From assembly GCF_900102075.1 (NCBI RefSeq), contig NZ_FNAV01000021.1:1-64000 (forward strand): DNA of 64,000 bases. Direction: 5' to 3'. Under the pieces are notes generated by a model. It saw only the letters and a list, made by a program, of their open reading frames with translations, was not told where the DNA came from and made no database searches. Positions within the stretch are counted from its first letter, which is position 1. Each line of letters starts with the position of its first letter. A program made the position numbers and the translations under genes. Shown piece by piece: positions 42,975 through 51,552 of the stretch. The DNA comes from Salipiger thiooxidans. GTDB lineage: Bacteria > Pseudomonadota > Alphaproteobacteria > Rhodobacterales > Rhodobacteraceae.

Positions 42975-43628
42975 TCAGAGGGGCAGCAGCCCCTGGATTC
43001 CGGTCCGGTTGCCGAAGGTGTTGAGCGTCGCCATCACCTCTTTCTGGGTGAAGGACGACATGTAGACCCAGTAACCGGGGTTGGTGATGTCGAGGTCGCG
43101 ATAGGTCTGGACGCTGGCCGACATCTCGACCTGCACCCGGATCGGGTTGAGCTGCTGGTCGAAGGCCTGCTCGCGGATCGACAGGCTGTCGATCTGCACC
43201 GGCAGCACCCGTCTCGGCCCCCAGACCAGCAGCACCATCGGGGCCTGCTCGCCCTGGATGAAGGCGGTGCCGGCGATCGCCAGCGCCTCGTTGGCGATGA
43301 CCAGCGGATAGGGTGGATAGAGCAGCCCCTCGAGCGCCGCGATCACCGGGTGCAGACCGTTCCTGACGGTGATGGCGTTCTCGGAGGGCACCTCGAGCTG
43401 ATCCGCCGCGTCGATGTCGAGCGTGAAGCTGAGTGTCTCTTCCGGAGGGCCGTTCACCCGGTTGGAATCGCCGCGGCCGCCACCGCCGCCCCCGCGCAGC
43501 CGCAACTGTCGCTGCACCTCGTCAGGGTTGTACTGGTAGACGATGATCGTGGGCGTCAGCTCTGGCAACTGATAGGCGACCAGACCGCCCTTCATGACCC
43601 GGGGAGACCGGGGGAAATCCGAACTCAT
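42975..43628 (-). CDS. eCIS tube-adaptor protein (CIS tube domain, Afp7-type)
   Basis: Protein of 217 residues of the family that caps the tube onto the hub. Typical are the opening KGGLVAYQLPELTPTIIVYQYNPDEVQRQLRL, the statement-like NGPPEETLSFTLDIDAADQLE and the ending NPIRVQVEMSASVQTYRDL. An insertion of six glycines (RLRGGGGGGRGDS) is species-specific. I start at MSSDFPRS, five residues after an earlier ATG, because GGAGGAG lies before it. It is the first gene after a 140-bp gap and may have its own promoter. Confidence 0.85.
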   Translation of the reverse strand: MSSDFPRSPRVMKGGLVAYQLPELTPTIIVYQYNPDEVQRQLRLRGGGGGGRGDSNRVNGPPEETLSFTLDIDAADQLEVPSENAITVRNGLHPVIAALEGLLYPPYPLVIANEALAIAGTAFIQGEQAPMVLLVWGPRRVLPVQIDSLSIREQAFDQQLNPIRVQVEMSASVQTYRDLDITNPGYWVYMSSFTQKEVMATLNTFGNRTGIQGLLPL

Positions 43629-43767
43629 TGCTCCTCCAGACACCGCTCGCGCCGAGAAGTAGGAATGCTTTCTTAACTATACCCCAAGGTTATCATCTCG
43701 CGCCTGAGTTGCATACCCGTCACTCGGCGCTTGGCAGAAATTGACGTCACCCCGCGGGTGTCCGCGC
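43629..43767 (-). promoter_or_regulatory. Gap inside the eCIS locus with a possible promoter
   Basis: The only intergenic space above 50 bp within the 27.7-kb locus. On the minus strand TATAGT (43681-43676) lies 48 bp before the next start and is AT-rich against its surroundings. A similar TATAGTT lies 157 bp upstream of the sheath gene. No good -35 box was found, so this is only a candidate for a second transcription unit. Confidence 0.3.
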
Positions 43768-46209
43768 TCACGGGAACGGGCAGAGCGGCCCCGGGTCGCT
43801 GTCGAACAGCATGCCGCGGGCGGCAAGGTAGCGGCGGACCCGCGCCCGGGCCTGGCTGCGCACGTAGCCGTCCCAGATCAGAGGCCGGTCCGGCTGAACC
43901 GGCGTGGGCCGCCAGCGATGGACCCGGCAACGGTTTCGCAGGGCCTGGAACTCGAGCAGGACGGCGCGCTCGATCTCGGCCTCGGTCAGCACGAGGCGGC
44001 GGTCGAGGAGGTATTCGGCCGTGATGCAGGCGATGTTGTCGTTGACGCAGAACGCGTTCGGATCGGTCGGGACCGGGACCGCGTGCTCGGGCGCGGGGCC
44101 GATGGTCGGCCCGTCGTGGCGCGGCGGCGGCGCGGTTTCGGTGGCCCGGGTGTCGTCGGTGTCGGGGGCCGGCTCCGGCGTGTCGTCCTCGGGCGGCTCC
44201 TCGGTCGGTTCGGGGATGCGGGCGTAGCCGTCCACCGTCCATTCGTGGCGATGGCCAGGGATCGGGCGCCGCCCGTGGCAGCCGTCGACCGGCACGCCGG
44301 CGAACTCGAGGTGGAACCGGTACTCCGTGCCCGGCACCGGCGGCGGATCGGTCACGAAGGTGATCCCCGGCGAGTCGCTGCCGGAATAGAGACAGCCGTC
44401 CTCCATGGTGGGAAGGAACTGGTCGAAATCCTCCGGGTCGCGGGCACTGCTGCGCGCGGCGTCGCTGAACCTGTGGCCATAGGGCAGCCGCCCGTGCCGG
44501 GCGTCCTCCTCGGGCCGGGTCGGGTGCAGCTGCGAACTCGACACCGTGGGCGGCGCGCGCATCCGCACCCAGCCCGCCCCGAGGTTCTTCTCGAAGGTGC
44601 CGTTGACCTTCTGCAGGTACTCGCCGCAACTGCAGTCACAGCCGGTTTCGGGATCGTCGCGGAACATGATCGACATGTTGAAGCTGCGCTGAAGGAAATA
44701 CCTGACGCCCGCGCCCTGCAGAACCGCCGGCGGAAGCGCCCCGCCGGGCAGGTTGACCACATCCACGCAGGCGTGGCGCTCGGGCGGTTCGTCGTTGTCG
44801 TCATCGTTGTCGTCATCGTTGTCGTCGTCACCGCCCGGCCCGTCGGTGTCGGGCAGGCAGGCCGACGGGTTCGCGAGGCAATAGGCCAGCGCCGAGCCCA
44901 CCGCCGCGGCGAGCGCGCCGCCAAGCCCGCTGAGCGCCGTGGCCAGCGTCGAGAGCCCCGCCGCGATGCCACCCGCGGCGAGGCTTGCCGCCGCCGAACG
45001 CAGGGCGTTCCACAGGAGACGCCGCAGGAGCTCGCCGATGGCGATGCCGCCGCCCGCCAGCAGCGCCGCGCAGATCAGCGGAAAGCGCTCGCAGAAGCTC
45101 TCGTCGACCGGCGGAGGGTCGCGGATCTCGACCGGTGTGGGCGTGTCGTCGTCGACCGGGGGGTCCTCCTCGACCCGCACCGGCGGCGGAGGCCGGGGCC
45201 CGGGCAACAGCAGGATCTCGACGCGCCGGTTGCGGCTGCGGGCCTCGACACTGTCGGCGGGATCGAGCGGGGCGGCCTCTCCGAACCCGGCGATCCCCGC
45301 GACCGACGCCCGCCCGAGCGCCGTCCGCACCGCGCGGGCCCGGCGCACCGAGAGGCCGCTGTTGTGCAGCTCTGGGCCGGATTCGTCCGCGTGCCCGACG
45401 ATCACGACCCGCAGCGCGCCGGGCTCCGCTACGGCGATGAGCCTGCGCAGCTCGGCCAGCACGGCGCGGTGCTCGTCCTTGAGCCTTGCGCTGTCGATGG
45501 CGAAGTTCTCGAGCACGAAGCGGAACGGGCGCAGCGTCGCGGTCACCCGGCCAGGAGAGCTTTGGGACAGCGCGATCTCTTCCTGCCGGCTCAGCGGCGC
45601 GGCGGGCTCGGCGGTTGCAGCATCGTCCTCGCCCTCGCGGAAGACCGACGGCCCGTGACCGGCGGTCCCGTGGCCCTGCACCACATGCGCCAGCTCGTGC
45701 GCGAGCAGCCGGCGGCCCTCGCCCGTGGACGGCGCGTAGCGGCCCGGTGCGAAGGCCACGTGCGACCCCATGGCATAGGCCCTGGCGTCGATGCCGCGTG
45801 CGGCCCGCGCGGCGCGGGCCTCGGTGTGGACGCGGACGCCGGAGAGGTCGGCGCCGAAGCGCGGCTCGAAGTAGCTGCGCGTGGCAGGCGAGAGCGGCTG
45901 GCCCCCGCCCGAGATCGCGGCCGCGGCGGCAGAGGCGTCGGCGGCGGAGGGCATCGCGGTGCCCACAGCCTTGCGCATCAGCTCCTCCTCGGCGCAATGG
46001 GCGCAGGGCGGGCCACCGGCGGCGCAGGCCGCGCATTTGCGGTGGATCGCGGGGGGACCGCCGGGTGCCGCGGGCGGCGCCGAGACGCTGCCGCCCCGGA
46101 TCACCGCGTCTGCGATGCGGTCGGCCTCGCGCTCGGCCGGGCTGTCGGCCGGGGCGATGCGCACCGCGGGCGCGGCACTGGTCTGTGCCGGGGCGGCGGC
46201 GGCGGCCAT
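43768..46209 (-). CDS. DUF4157 eCIS protein with OmpA-like domain and Cys-rich C-terminus (candidate effector)
   Basis: Protein of 813 residues. A CxxC-x6-CxxC knuckle (C59-C72) precedes the DUF4157 domain, residues about 112-178, with its HELAH motif at 171-175; this domain marks eCIS-associated proteins and cargo. Residues about 225-335 are an OmpA-like peptidoglycan-binding domain (VVIVGHADESGPELHNSGLSVRRARAV). Residues 373-455 are hydrophobic and Ala/Gly-rich, followed by an acidic DDDN tract and a C-terminal domain with several cysteines (CDCSCGEY). The arrangement suggests a cargo or cap that meets the cell wall and membrane. No known toxin fold was recognised. Confidence 0.75.
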   Translation of the reverse strand: MAAAAAPAQTSAAPAVRIAPADSPAEREADRIADAVIRGGSVSAPPAAPGGPPAIHRKCAACAAGGPPCAHCAEEELMRKAVGTAMPSAADASAAAAAISGGGQPLSPATRSYFEPRFGADLSGVRVHTEARAARAARGIDARAYAMGSHVAFAPGRYAPSTGEGRRLLAHELAHVVQGHGTAGHGPSVFREGEDDAATAEPAAPLSRQEEIALSQSSPGRVTATLRPFRFVLENFAIDSARLKDEHRAVLAELRRLIAVAEPGALRVVIVGHADESGPELHNSGLSVRRARAVRTALGRASVAGIAGFGEAAPLDPADSVEARSRNRRVEILLLPGPRPPPPVRVEEDPPVDDDTPTPVEIRDPPPVDESFCERFPLICAALLAGGGIAIGELLRRLLWNALRSAAASLAAGGIAAGLSTLATALSGLGGALAAAVGSALAYCLANPSACLPDTDGPGGDDDNDDDNDDDNDEPPERHACVDVVNLPGGALPPAVLQGAGVRYFLQRSFNMSIMFRDDPETGCDCSCGEYLQKVNGTFEKNLGAGWVRMRAPPTVSSSQLHPTRPEEDARHGRLPYGHRFSDAARSSARDPEDFDQFLPTMEDGCLYSGSDSPGITFVTDPPPVPGTEYRFHLEFAGVPVDGCHGRRPIPGHRHEWTVDGYARIPEPTEEPPEDDTPEPAPDTDDTRATETAPPPRHDGPTIGPAPEHAVPVPTDPNAFCVNDNIACITAEYLLDRRLVLTEAEIERAVLLEFQALRNRCRVHRWRPTPVQPDRPLIWDGYVRSQARARVRRYLAARGMLFDSDPGPLCPFP
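44794..44829 (-). repeat. 12-bp tandem repeat encoding the acidic DDDN tract
   Basis: Three units of GTTGTCGTCATC (the third ends GTC) on the plus strand encode the DDDN repeats of the 813-residue protein on the minus strand. Slippage here would lengthen or shorten the linker in frame by four residues per unit. Confidence 0.7.
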
Positions 46210-48080
46210 CAGAACCGCCCTCCGAGCGCGAGACCGATGTTTATCCAGTGCGCCGCACGCGGGTCGTTGCCGAGCTCGCCGCCCGCGCCCAGGCGCAAGT
46301 CGACCGACAGCCCCGCCCCGGGCTGGATGCCGAACCCGAGCTCGCCGCCCGCATAGGCGCTTGTCCGGTCGGGATGGTCGATGTCGGCCCCGAAGCCCGC
46401 GGACTCGCTGCGGGCAAACTCGTGCGAGACGCCGAACTGGCCGATGCCCGACAGCCGAAGCGTGGGACCGGCGGTGTGGACCTGCCGCTCGAACCCCAGC
46501 CGCATCCCCGCCAGCACGAGGCGCCGCTTGTCGAGGTCGAGCGAGGCGAGATAGCTGGCCTCGGCCCCGACCAGCGCCAGCCAGCGCCGGTCGCGGGTCA
46601 CCGGCAGGCCGACGTCGAGACCGCCCCCCAATTGCCCCGAGAGCGCACCGTCGAGGCTGCCGAGCCCGGCCCGGAGGAAGGGACGAAATTCCGGGATGAC
46701 GGGGCGGATCGGCACCAGCTCGGCGGTGCAGCCGGGGAAGATGTGGTTGAGGAACACCGTCACGTGGCGGAAATCGCGCTCGTGGAACATGCCAAAGCGA
46801 CCCCAGCGGCGGCGTTCGCCCATCCGGTTGTTGTCGCGGCGCACCCGCTCGGTCCGGCGCCGGTTGCGATGCGCCTCGAGCGACTTGGGGTCGGTCTCGG
46901 GGTACTCGTCTCCGCGCCCCAGCACCTGGTGCCCGGCCTCGTGCGCGGCGAAGCCTTCCTCGAAGTTGCCGGCGCAGAGATAGCGCGCACTGCCCCGGCC
47001 ACTGCGCGGCACCACCTCGATCGTCTTATCGGCGTCGGTGTCGTCGCGGCTGACGCTGACGCGGATCGGGATGTCGCGCCCGGCGCAGTCGTTCTCGCAG
47101 CCGGTGAGCCGGACCTTGAACTGGTCGTTGAGGCTGCTGTTGACGGCGGCGATGTAGCGCGCGGCGATGGCGTCGATGTCGGGCCGGCCCGACATCGGGT
47201 CGCCCTGGCAATTGTGGTTGTTCGGGTCCCCGGCCGAGCGCCTGAACCCGAAGCGGAACGGCAGGCGCACCTCGCAGGTGTCAGTGTTGAAATCGACCAG
47301 CGCCTTGTGGTCGGCAATCACCTCGCGGTCCTCGGTGGCGGTGCGGGGCGCGATCTCGCGGCGGCGGACCTTGCCCTGCACGTGGTGTCCGGCGCGGATG
47401 GGCTCGGTCTCGAGGATCTCCTCGAAGGAGGTGCCGCCGCCGCCCGCATCGTCCTCGAAGGACTCCGAATGCACGTTCGGCACCGGCCGGACCATGTCGC
47501 GCGGCGGGCGCGGCGCCGTCTCTTCGTCGGTGGCGGGGGCGCGGTGCAGCTGGCCGTCGGCGCCCAGCGTGTGGGCGAGCTCGTGGGCGATCAGGTGGCG
47601 GCCGTCCTGCGTCTCGGGCGCCCACGCTCCGGGGGCGAAGCCGATGTGGGTGCCGTGCGCATAGGCCCGCGCGCCGATCGACTGCGCGGCGGCCCCGGCG
47701 GCGGCGTCGCGGTGCACGCGCACGGTCCCCAGATCGGCACCGAAGCGGGGTTCGAAATACTGCCGCAGGGGGCCGGACAAGGGGCTTCCCCCGCCCGCGA
47801 TCGCGGCAGCGGCACCGTCAGCGGCGGAGCCATCCCTGCCCGTGCCGTCGCGGGAGAGGTGCAACGCCTCTTCCTCGCAATCTGCGCAGGGCTTGCCGCC
47901 GGCGGCACAGGCGGCGCAGGCGCGGTAGACCGTGTCCACGCGCCCGCCCGCGCCATGCGTAACCGGACGGCCTGTCATGGCGGCATCGGCCATGGCCTCG
48001 GCGCGGCGTTCCTCGCGGCTGTCGCGCGGGGCGACGCGGATCTGGCGACCGGACAGGACGGAACAGGCGCAGCCGGTCAT
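46209..48080 (-). CDS. DUF4157 eCIS protein with metalloprotease motif and beta-barrel-like C-terminus
   Basis: Protein of 623 residues. Layout: CxxC-x6-CxxC knuckle (C55-C68); DUF4157 domain about 108-175 with HELAH at 166-170; a middle domain whose residues 380-393 read HEAGHQVLGRGDEY, exactly HExxHxxxGxxDEY as in CLCA-type metalloproteases; and from about residue 465 to the end alternating amphipathic strands ending in LALGGRF, with a terminal aromatic as in outer-membrane barrels. Cleavage of a surface target and membrane insertion are inferred. I start at MTGCACSV; sequence upstream in that frame belongs to other genes. It shares one base with the following DUF4157 gene. Confidence 0.75.
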   Translation of the reverse strand: MTGCACSVLSGRQIRVAPRDSREERRAEAMADAAMTGRPVTHGAGGRVDTVYRACAACAAGGKPCADCEEEALHLSRDGTGRDGSAADGAAAAIAGGGSPLSGPLRQYFEPRFGADLGTVRVHRDAAAGAAAQSIGARAYAHGTHIGFAPGAWAPETQDGRHLIAHELAHTLGADGQLHRAPATDEETAPRPPRDMVRPVPNVHSESFEDDAGGGGTSFEEILETEPIRAGHHVQGKVRRREIAPRTATEDREVIADHKALVDFNTDTCEVRLPFRFGFRRSAGDPNNHNCQGDPMSGRPDIDAIAARYIAAVNSSLNDQFKVRLTGCENDCAGRDIPIRVSVSRDDTDADKTIEVVPRSGRGSARYLCAGNFEEGFAAHEAGHQVLGRGDEYPETDPKSLEAHRNRRRTERVRRDNNRMGERRRWGRFGMFHERDFRHVTVFLNHIFPGCTAELVPIRPVIPEFRPFLRAGLGSLDGALSGQLGGGLDVGLPVTRDRRWLALVGAEASYLASLDLDKRRLVLAGMRLGFERQVHTAGPTLRLSGIGQFGVSHEFARSESAGFGADIDHPDRTSAYAGGELGFGIQPGAGLSVDLRLGAGGELGNDPRAAHWINIGLALGGRF

Positions 48081-48301
48081 GCCCCGCCCTCCCCGTCGCG
48101 GCGGGCACGGGAGAGCGCGCTCCGCATCGCCTGCGCGATCTCTTCGGGTCCTGCCCCCTGCGGCACCCGCAGACGCAGGCGCGGGATATGCCCCGACACG
48201 CCCGGGGGTAGCGCAGCCGCCGCGCGCTCGACGCCGCGGCGCACGCTCTGTGCGGCGGCGGCCGGGGTCGGTTTCAGGGTCGGTTTCGGGGGCGGTCTCA
48301 T
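48077..48301 (-). CDS. Small proline-rich eCIS protein
   Basis: Protein of 74 residues, Pro/Arg-rich at the start (MRPPPKPTLKPTP) with a helical second half (PEEIAQAMRSALSRARRDG). It fits precisely between the ATPase and DUF4157 genes with 4-bp ATGA overlaps at both ends, which supports its reality. Function and family are unknown; such small proteins are frequent beside eCIS ATPases. Confidence 0.72.
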   Translation of the reverse strand: MRPPPKPTLKPTPAAAAQSVRRGVERAAAALPPGVSGHIPRLRLRVPQGAGPEEIAQAMRSALSRARRDGEGGA

Positions 48302-50220
48302 GCGCCCTCCACCCAGGGCGCCCGGAACGCCCTGTCATGCTTGCGGTACTCGCCACGCGCGGCGCGGGCGATGTCGCCCATGGTCACCGGCCGAGACTCG
48401 GAGGCCGCGAGGAAGGCCGCGTTGACCGCGATCACCACGATGGAGCCGCCACTGATGTCGAGCCGCGACAGCGCCACCATGTCGAGCCCCTGCGTCGGGG
48501 TCTCGGGCGGAAAGGCGCGTTCCCAGATCCTCAGGCGCTCGCCCTGATCGGGCAGCTGCAGGTCGATGACGAAGCGCAGCCGGCGCAGGAACGCGGTGTC
48601 GATGTTGTTCTTGAGGTTCGTCGCCAGCAGGCACAGGCCGCTGTAGCTTTCGATCCGCTGCAGCAGGTAGCTGACCTCGATATTAGCGTGACGGTCGTGG
48701 CTGTCTTTGACCTCGGAGCGTTTGCCGAGGCAGGCGTCGGCCTCGTCGAGGAACAGGCAGGCGCCGGTCTCCTCGGCGGCATCGAACACCCGGCGCAGGT
48801 TCTTCTCGGTCTCGCCGATGTATTTCGAGATCAGCCGCGACAGGTCGACCTTGTAGAGATCGAGCCCCAGCTCGCCCGCCAGCACCTCGGCGGCCATGGT
48901 CTTGCCCACGCCCGAGGGCCCGGCCAGAAGCGCCGTCACCCCGCGCCCCGAGGGCATGCGCCCGCCGAAGCCCCAGTCGTCATAGACCCGCGCGCGGTGG
49001 CGGATCTGGTCGGCAATGGCGGCCAGCTCGCGCTTCGCCGGCTCGGGCAGGATCAGGTCCTTCCAGCCGACCCGCGGCACGATCCTGCGGGCCAGCGCCT
49101 CGAGCCCGCGGCCACCGCGCCCGCGGCAGCGCCGCCAGAGCGTGCCGGGCGGGTCGCCGGGGCTCAGGCTTGCGGCGATCTCGGCGATCTCGGCGGGGCC
49201 GTAGGGGAAATGCTGGGCCACCGCGTCGAGCTCTCCGTCCGAGACCGGCTCGCGCAGGGCGGCCTGCCAGAGCACCCGCCGCTCCGGCGCGTCGAAGGGC
49301 GGCAGGGTCTCGCGCAGGAAGCCGTCTGGCAGACCGGTCGGCACCTCGGCCAGCAGCACGAGCCCGCCGCCGAAGATCCGCGCCGCAGCCTCGGCCAGCC
49401 TGCGCCCGGAAACACCGGCGCGGGCCGCGGAGCCGTCCTCTTCCCCCGGCAGCAACCGCCGCGCCACCGCGTCGCCCTCGACCTCGAGCGCGACGACCAG
49501 CCCGTCAAGCCGCGCCTCGCGGGCGACGGCGCGCAGGACCGCGTCGCGGCCCGCCTCGTCCCCGGGCACGCGCCCGGGCTCGAGCAGCACCGCTCCGCAG
49601 CCCGCCTGCGCCGCCATCGCCGCCACAAGCGCGCGCCGTCCGCTGCCCGCGGGGCCGATCAGGGCGACGCCCCGGGCGAGCTGCGGTGCAAGTTCCGCCG
49701 CGAGCGTGTCGACCCGCGCAAGACCCGGCACCGGAGAAAGTGGCAGGCAGCCCGGCGGGCACATCGGCGCGCCGCCGCCGGTGAGGCGCAGCGCCAGGTC
49801 CTCGGGCAGCGAGATCGCCGCCAGCGCGTGGGTCTCGCGCATCTCGATCAGTGCCCAGCGCCGCAGCGGCGCGTCCGGGGCCAGCCGGTCGAAGAGCGCC
49901 GCGGCGAACTCGGGCGCCGAGCCGCCGCGCAGCCGGGTCAGCAGGTGCGGCGTAACGTAGGTCTGGCGCGGGTCGCCCGCCACCTCGGCACAGAGTGCGG
50001 CGACGGTGCCGTCGACCCGGTGCGCGAGGGCGAAGAGCAGCAGGTCCTCGTCCACCGGCGCCAGCGCGAACTGCCGCGCCAGCGGGTCGAGCAGCGAAAG
50101 CCCCTCGCGCAGCGCATCGTCGGGACTGCCCGCCAGCACGCCCCGCACCCAGCGCAGCACCTGCGGCAGCTCGGTGGCGGCATCGGGCGCGGGGCGCAGC
50201 TTGTGGACGGCCTCGGGCAT
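48298..50220 (-). CDS. eCIS AAA+ ATPase (Afp15-type)
   Basis: ATPase of 640 residues needed for assembly or disassembly of the particle. The C-terminal AAA+ module is intact: Walker A GPSGVGKT at 434, SKYIGETEKNLRRVFDAA pore and sensor region, Walker B LFLDEAD near 490, sensor-1 LLATNLKNNID and the arginine finger in FLRRLRF. An N-terminal module has a degenerate P-loop, GPAGSGRR, in which the catalytic lysine is arginine, so it probably does not hydrolyse ATP. Three bases separate it from the DUF4255 gene. Confidence 0.92.
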   Translation of the reverse strand: MPEAVHKLRPAPDAATELPQVLRWVRGVLAGSPDDALREGLSLLDPLARQFALAPVDEDLLLFALAHRVDGTVAALCAEVAGDPRQTYVTPHLLTRLRGGSAPEFAAALFDRLAPDAPLRRWALIEMRETHALAAISLPEDLALRLTGGGAPMCPPGCLPLSPVPGLARVDTLAAELAPQLARGVALIGPAGSGRRALVAAMAAQAGCGAVLLEPGRVPGDEAGRDAVLRAVAREARLDGLVVALEVEGDAVARRLLPGEEDGSAARAGVSGRRLAEAAARIFGGGLVLLAEVPTGLPDGFLRETLPPFDAPERRVLWQAALREPVSDGELDAVAQHFPYGPAEIAEIAASLSPGDPPGTLWRRCRGRGGRGLEALARRIVPRVGWKDLILPEPAKRELAAIADQIRHRARVYDDWGFGGRMPSGRGVTALLAGPSGVGKTMAAEVLAGELGLDLYKVDLSRLISKYIGETEKNLRRVFDAAEETGACLFLDEADACLGKRSEVKDSHDRHANIEVSYLLQRIESYSGLCLLATNLKNNIDTAFLRRLRFVIDLQLPDQGERLRIWERAFPPETPTQGLDMVALSRLDISGGSIVVIAVNAAFLAASESRPVTMGDIARAARGEYRKHDRAFRAPWVEGA

Positions 50221-50223
50221 CGC

Positions 50224-51543
50224 TCAGGGATCCAGGTGGAAGGTGAAGCCGTCGTCGCGGCTGCGCACGCCATCGACGAGCACCGCGACCCGGTAGCCGG
50301 GGTCGCCCCCCGCCTGCGCGGGCAGCCCGGCATCGGCGACTGGCACCTGCACCGAACCGGGCGCCGGCGGCAGCAGCGGGCTGGGCGGCGGGCGGTTGAT
50401 CTCGATCCCGGCGTCGCCCAGCACCACCTGCGCCTCGTGCGCGCCGGGGTGCCAGAGCCGCGTGCCGGTCACCGTCAGAACGGTGCCCGCATCGCCATTG
50501 CCGGGCGTCACCGCGGTGATCTGCGGCACCAGCTGCATCACCGCGATGTTCGAGGGCACGCGCCGGGTCTCCTCGATCCGGGTGCCGCGGCCCTGCGCCC
50601 CGGCGACGCCCTCGACCGTCAGCTCGGCGATCAGGCGGATCTGCAGGGTGCCGGGCTGGAGCTGCTGCGCGGGAAGGATCGGCTGGCTGAGCGGCGGGTC
50701 GAAATCTACGTCGAGCACCGCGTCGGGTACCCGCACCCTGATCCGCCCGTCCGGCGCGGGCACCACGCGCAGGGGCGGCAGATCGCCGAACTGCACGAAG
50801 ATCCGCGCCGCCGCGGCATCGCGCGCGACGATGGTGATCTCCTCGCCCACCGCCACGCGCATCTCGGCCTCGGGCTGGCCCGGCGGCGGGGTCACAAAGA
50901 CCCGCTCGATGGTGGGACGCCGGGCGAGCGTGGCGAAGATCCGGCGCTCGGTCACCGGCGGCGCGACCCGCACCGGCTCGGTGACGTCGATCTGCACGAC
51001 GGTGCCCTCGAGGATCACCGAGCGGCGGAAGTTCTCCTCGCTGAGCGCGGACCAGATCTTGGTCACGTCCTCGAGCGAGGCGGGATAGAGCGTCAGCTTG
51101 AAGCGCTCCGGTTCCTGCGTCAGCAGCGGGTCGAGGATCGGCTCGTTGAGCGCGGGCGGCACGAGGTTTTCCTGGATCAGCTCGTGCATCCGGGCGCCGA
51201 ACATGTGCAGGACATGCAGCGCGTCGCCAAGGATCTCCTGCGCGGTCAGATCGGATTCAGGCATCACCTCGCTGTCGGAATGGCTTGTCAGCATGTAGCG
51301 CAGGTTCAGCGATAGCGGCGGACGGCCGTAGCTGCCCGGCGGGCCGCGATGCGGGCCGTGGTCGTTCTTGAGGCTGGCGTTCTCGAGCACCTGGATCAGG
51401 TAGAGGTTCACCCGCGCGCCATCGAAGCCGGTGACGGTCTGGTCGGGCGGCGCTACCGTGACGCCGACGCCGGTGGCCATCCGGTCGCGCAGCAGGGTCC
51501 GGATCGAACGGGTCGCGGCGGCGATGACCTGATAGCTCGCCAT
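50224..51543 (-). CDS. DUF4255 eCIS terminator/cap protein (Afp16-type)
   Basis: Protein of 439 residues. The N-terminal DUF4255 domain (YQVIAAATRSIRTLLRDRM, ARVNLYLIQVLENASLKN, LSLNLRYMLTSHS, then AQEILGDALHVLHM and FKLTLYPASLEDVTKIWSALS) is the tail-terminator fold that ends tube and sheath growth. The C-terminal half is beta-rich with an IPT/TIG-like module (ITAVTPGNGDAGTVLTVTGTRL), an addition not present in Afp16 itself. It precedes the ATPase gene by three bases. Confidence 0.88.
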   Translation of the reverse strand: MASYQVIAAATRSIRTLLRDRMATGVGVTVAPPDQTVTGFDGARVNLYLIQVLENASLKNDHGPHRGPPGSYGRPPLSLNLRYMLTSHSDSEVMPESDLTAQEILGDALHVLHMFGARMHELIQENLVPPALNEPILDPLLTQEPERFKLTLYPASLEDVTKIWSALSEENFRRSVILEGTVVQIDVTEPVRVAPPVTERRIFATLARRPTIERVFVTPPPGQPEAEMRVAVGEEITIVARDAAAARIFVQFGDLPPLRVVPAPDGRIRVRVPDAVLDVDFDPPLSQPILPAQQLQPGTLQIRLIAELTVEGVAGAQGRGTRIEETRRVPSNIAVMQLVPQITAVTPGNGDAGTVLTVTGTRLWHPGAHEAQVVLGDAGIEINRPPPSPLLPPAPGSVQVPVADAGLPAQAGGDPGYRVAVLVDGVRSRDDGFTFHLDP

Positions 51544-51552
51544 CGCCGCCCC

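Noticed and set aside
47932-51315. Another long plus-strand frame opposite the ATPase and DUF4255 genes
   Set aside because: Same compositional artefact; the minus strand carries clear Walker motifs and DUF4255 signatures.
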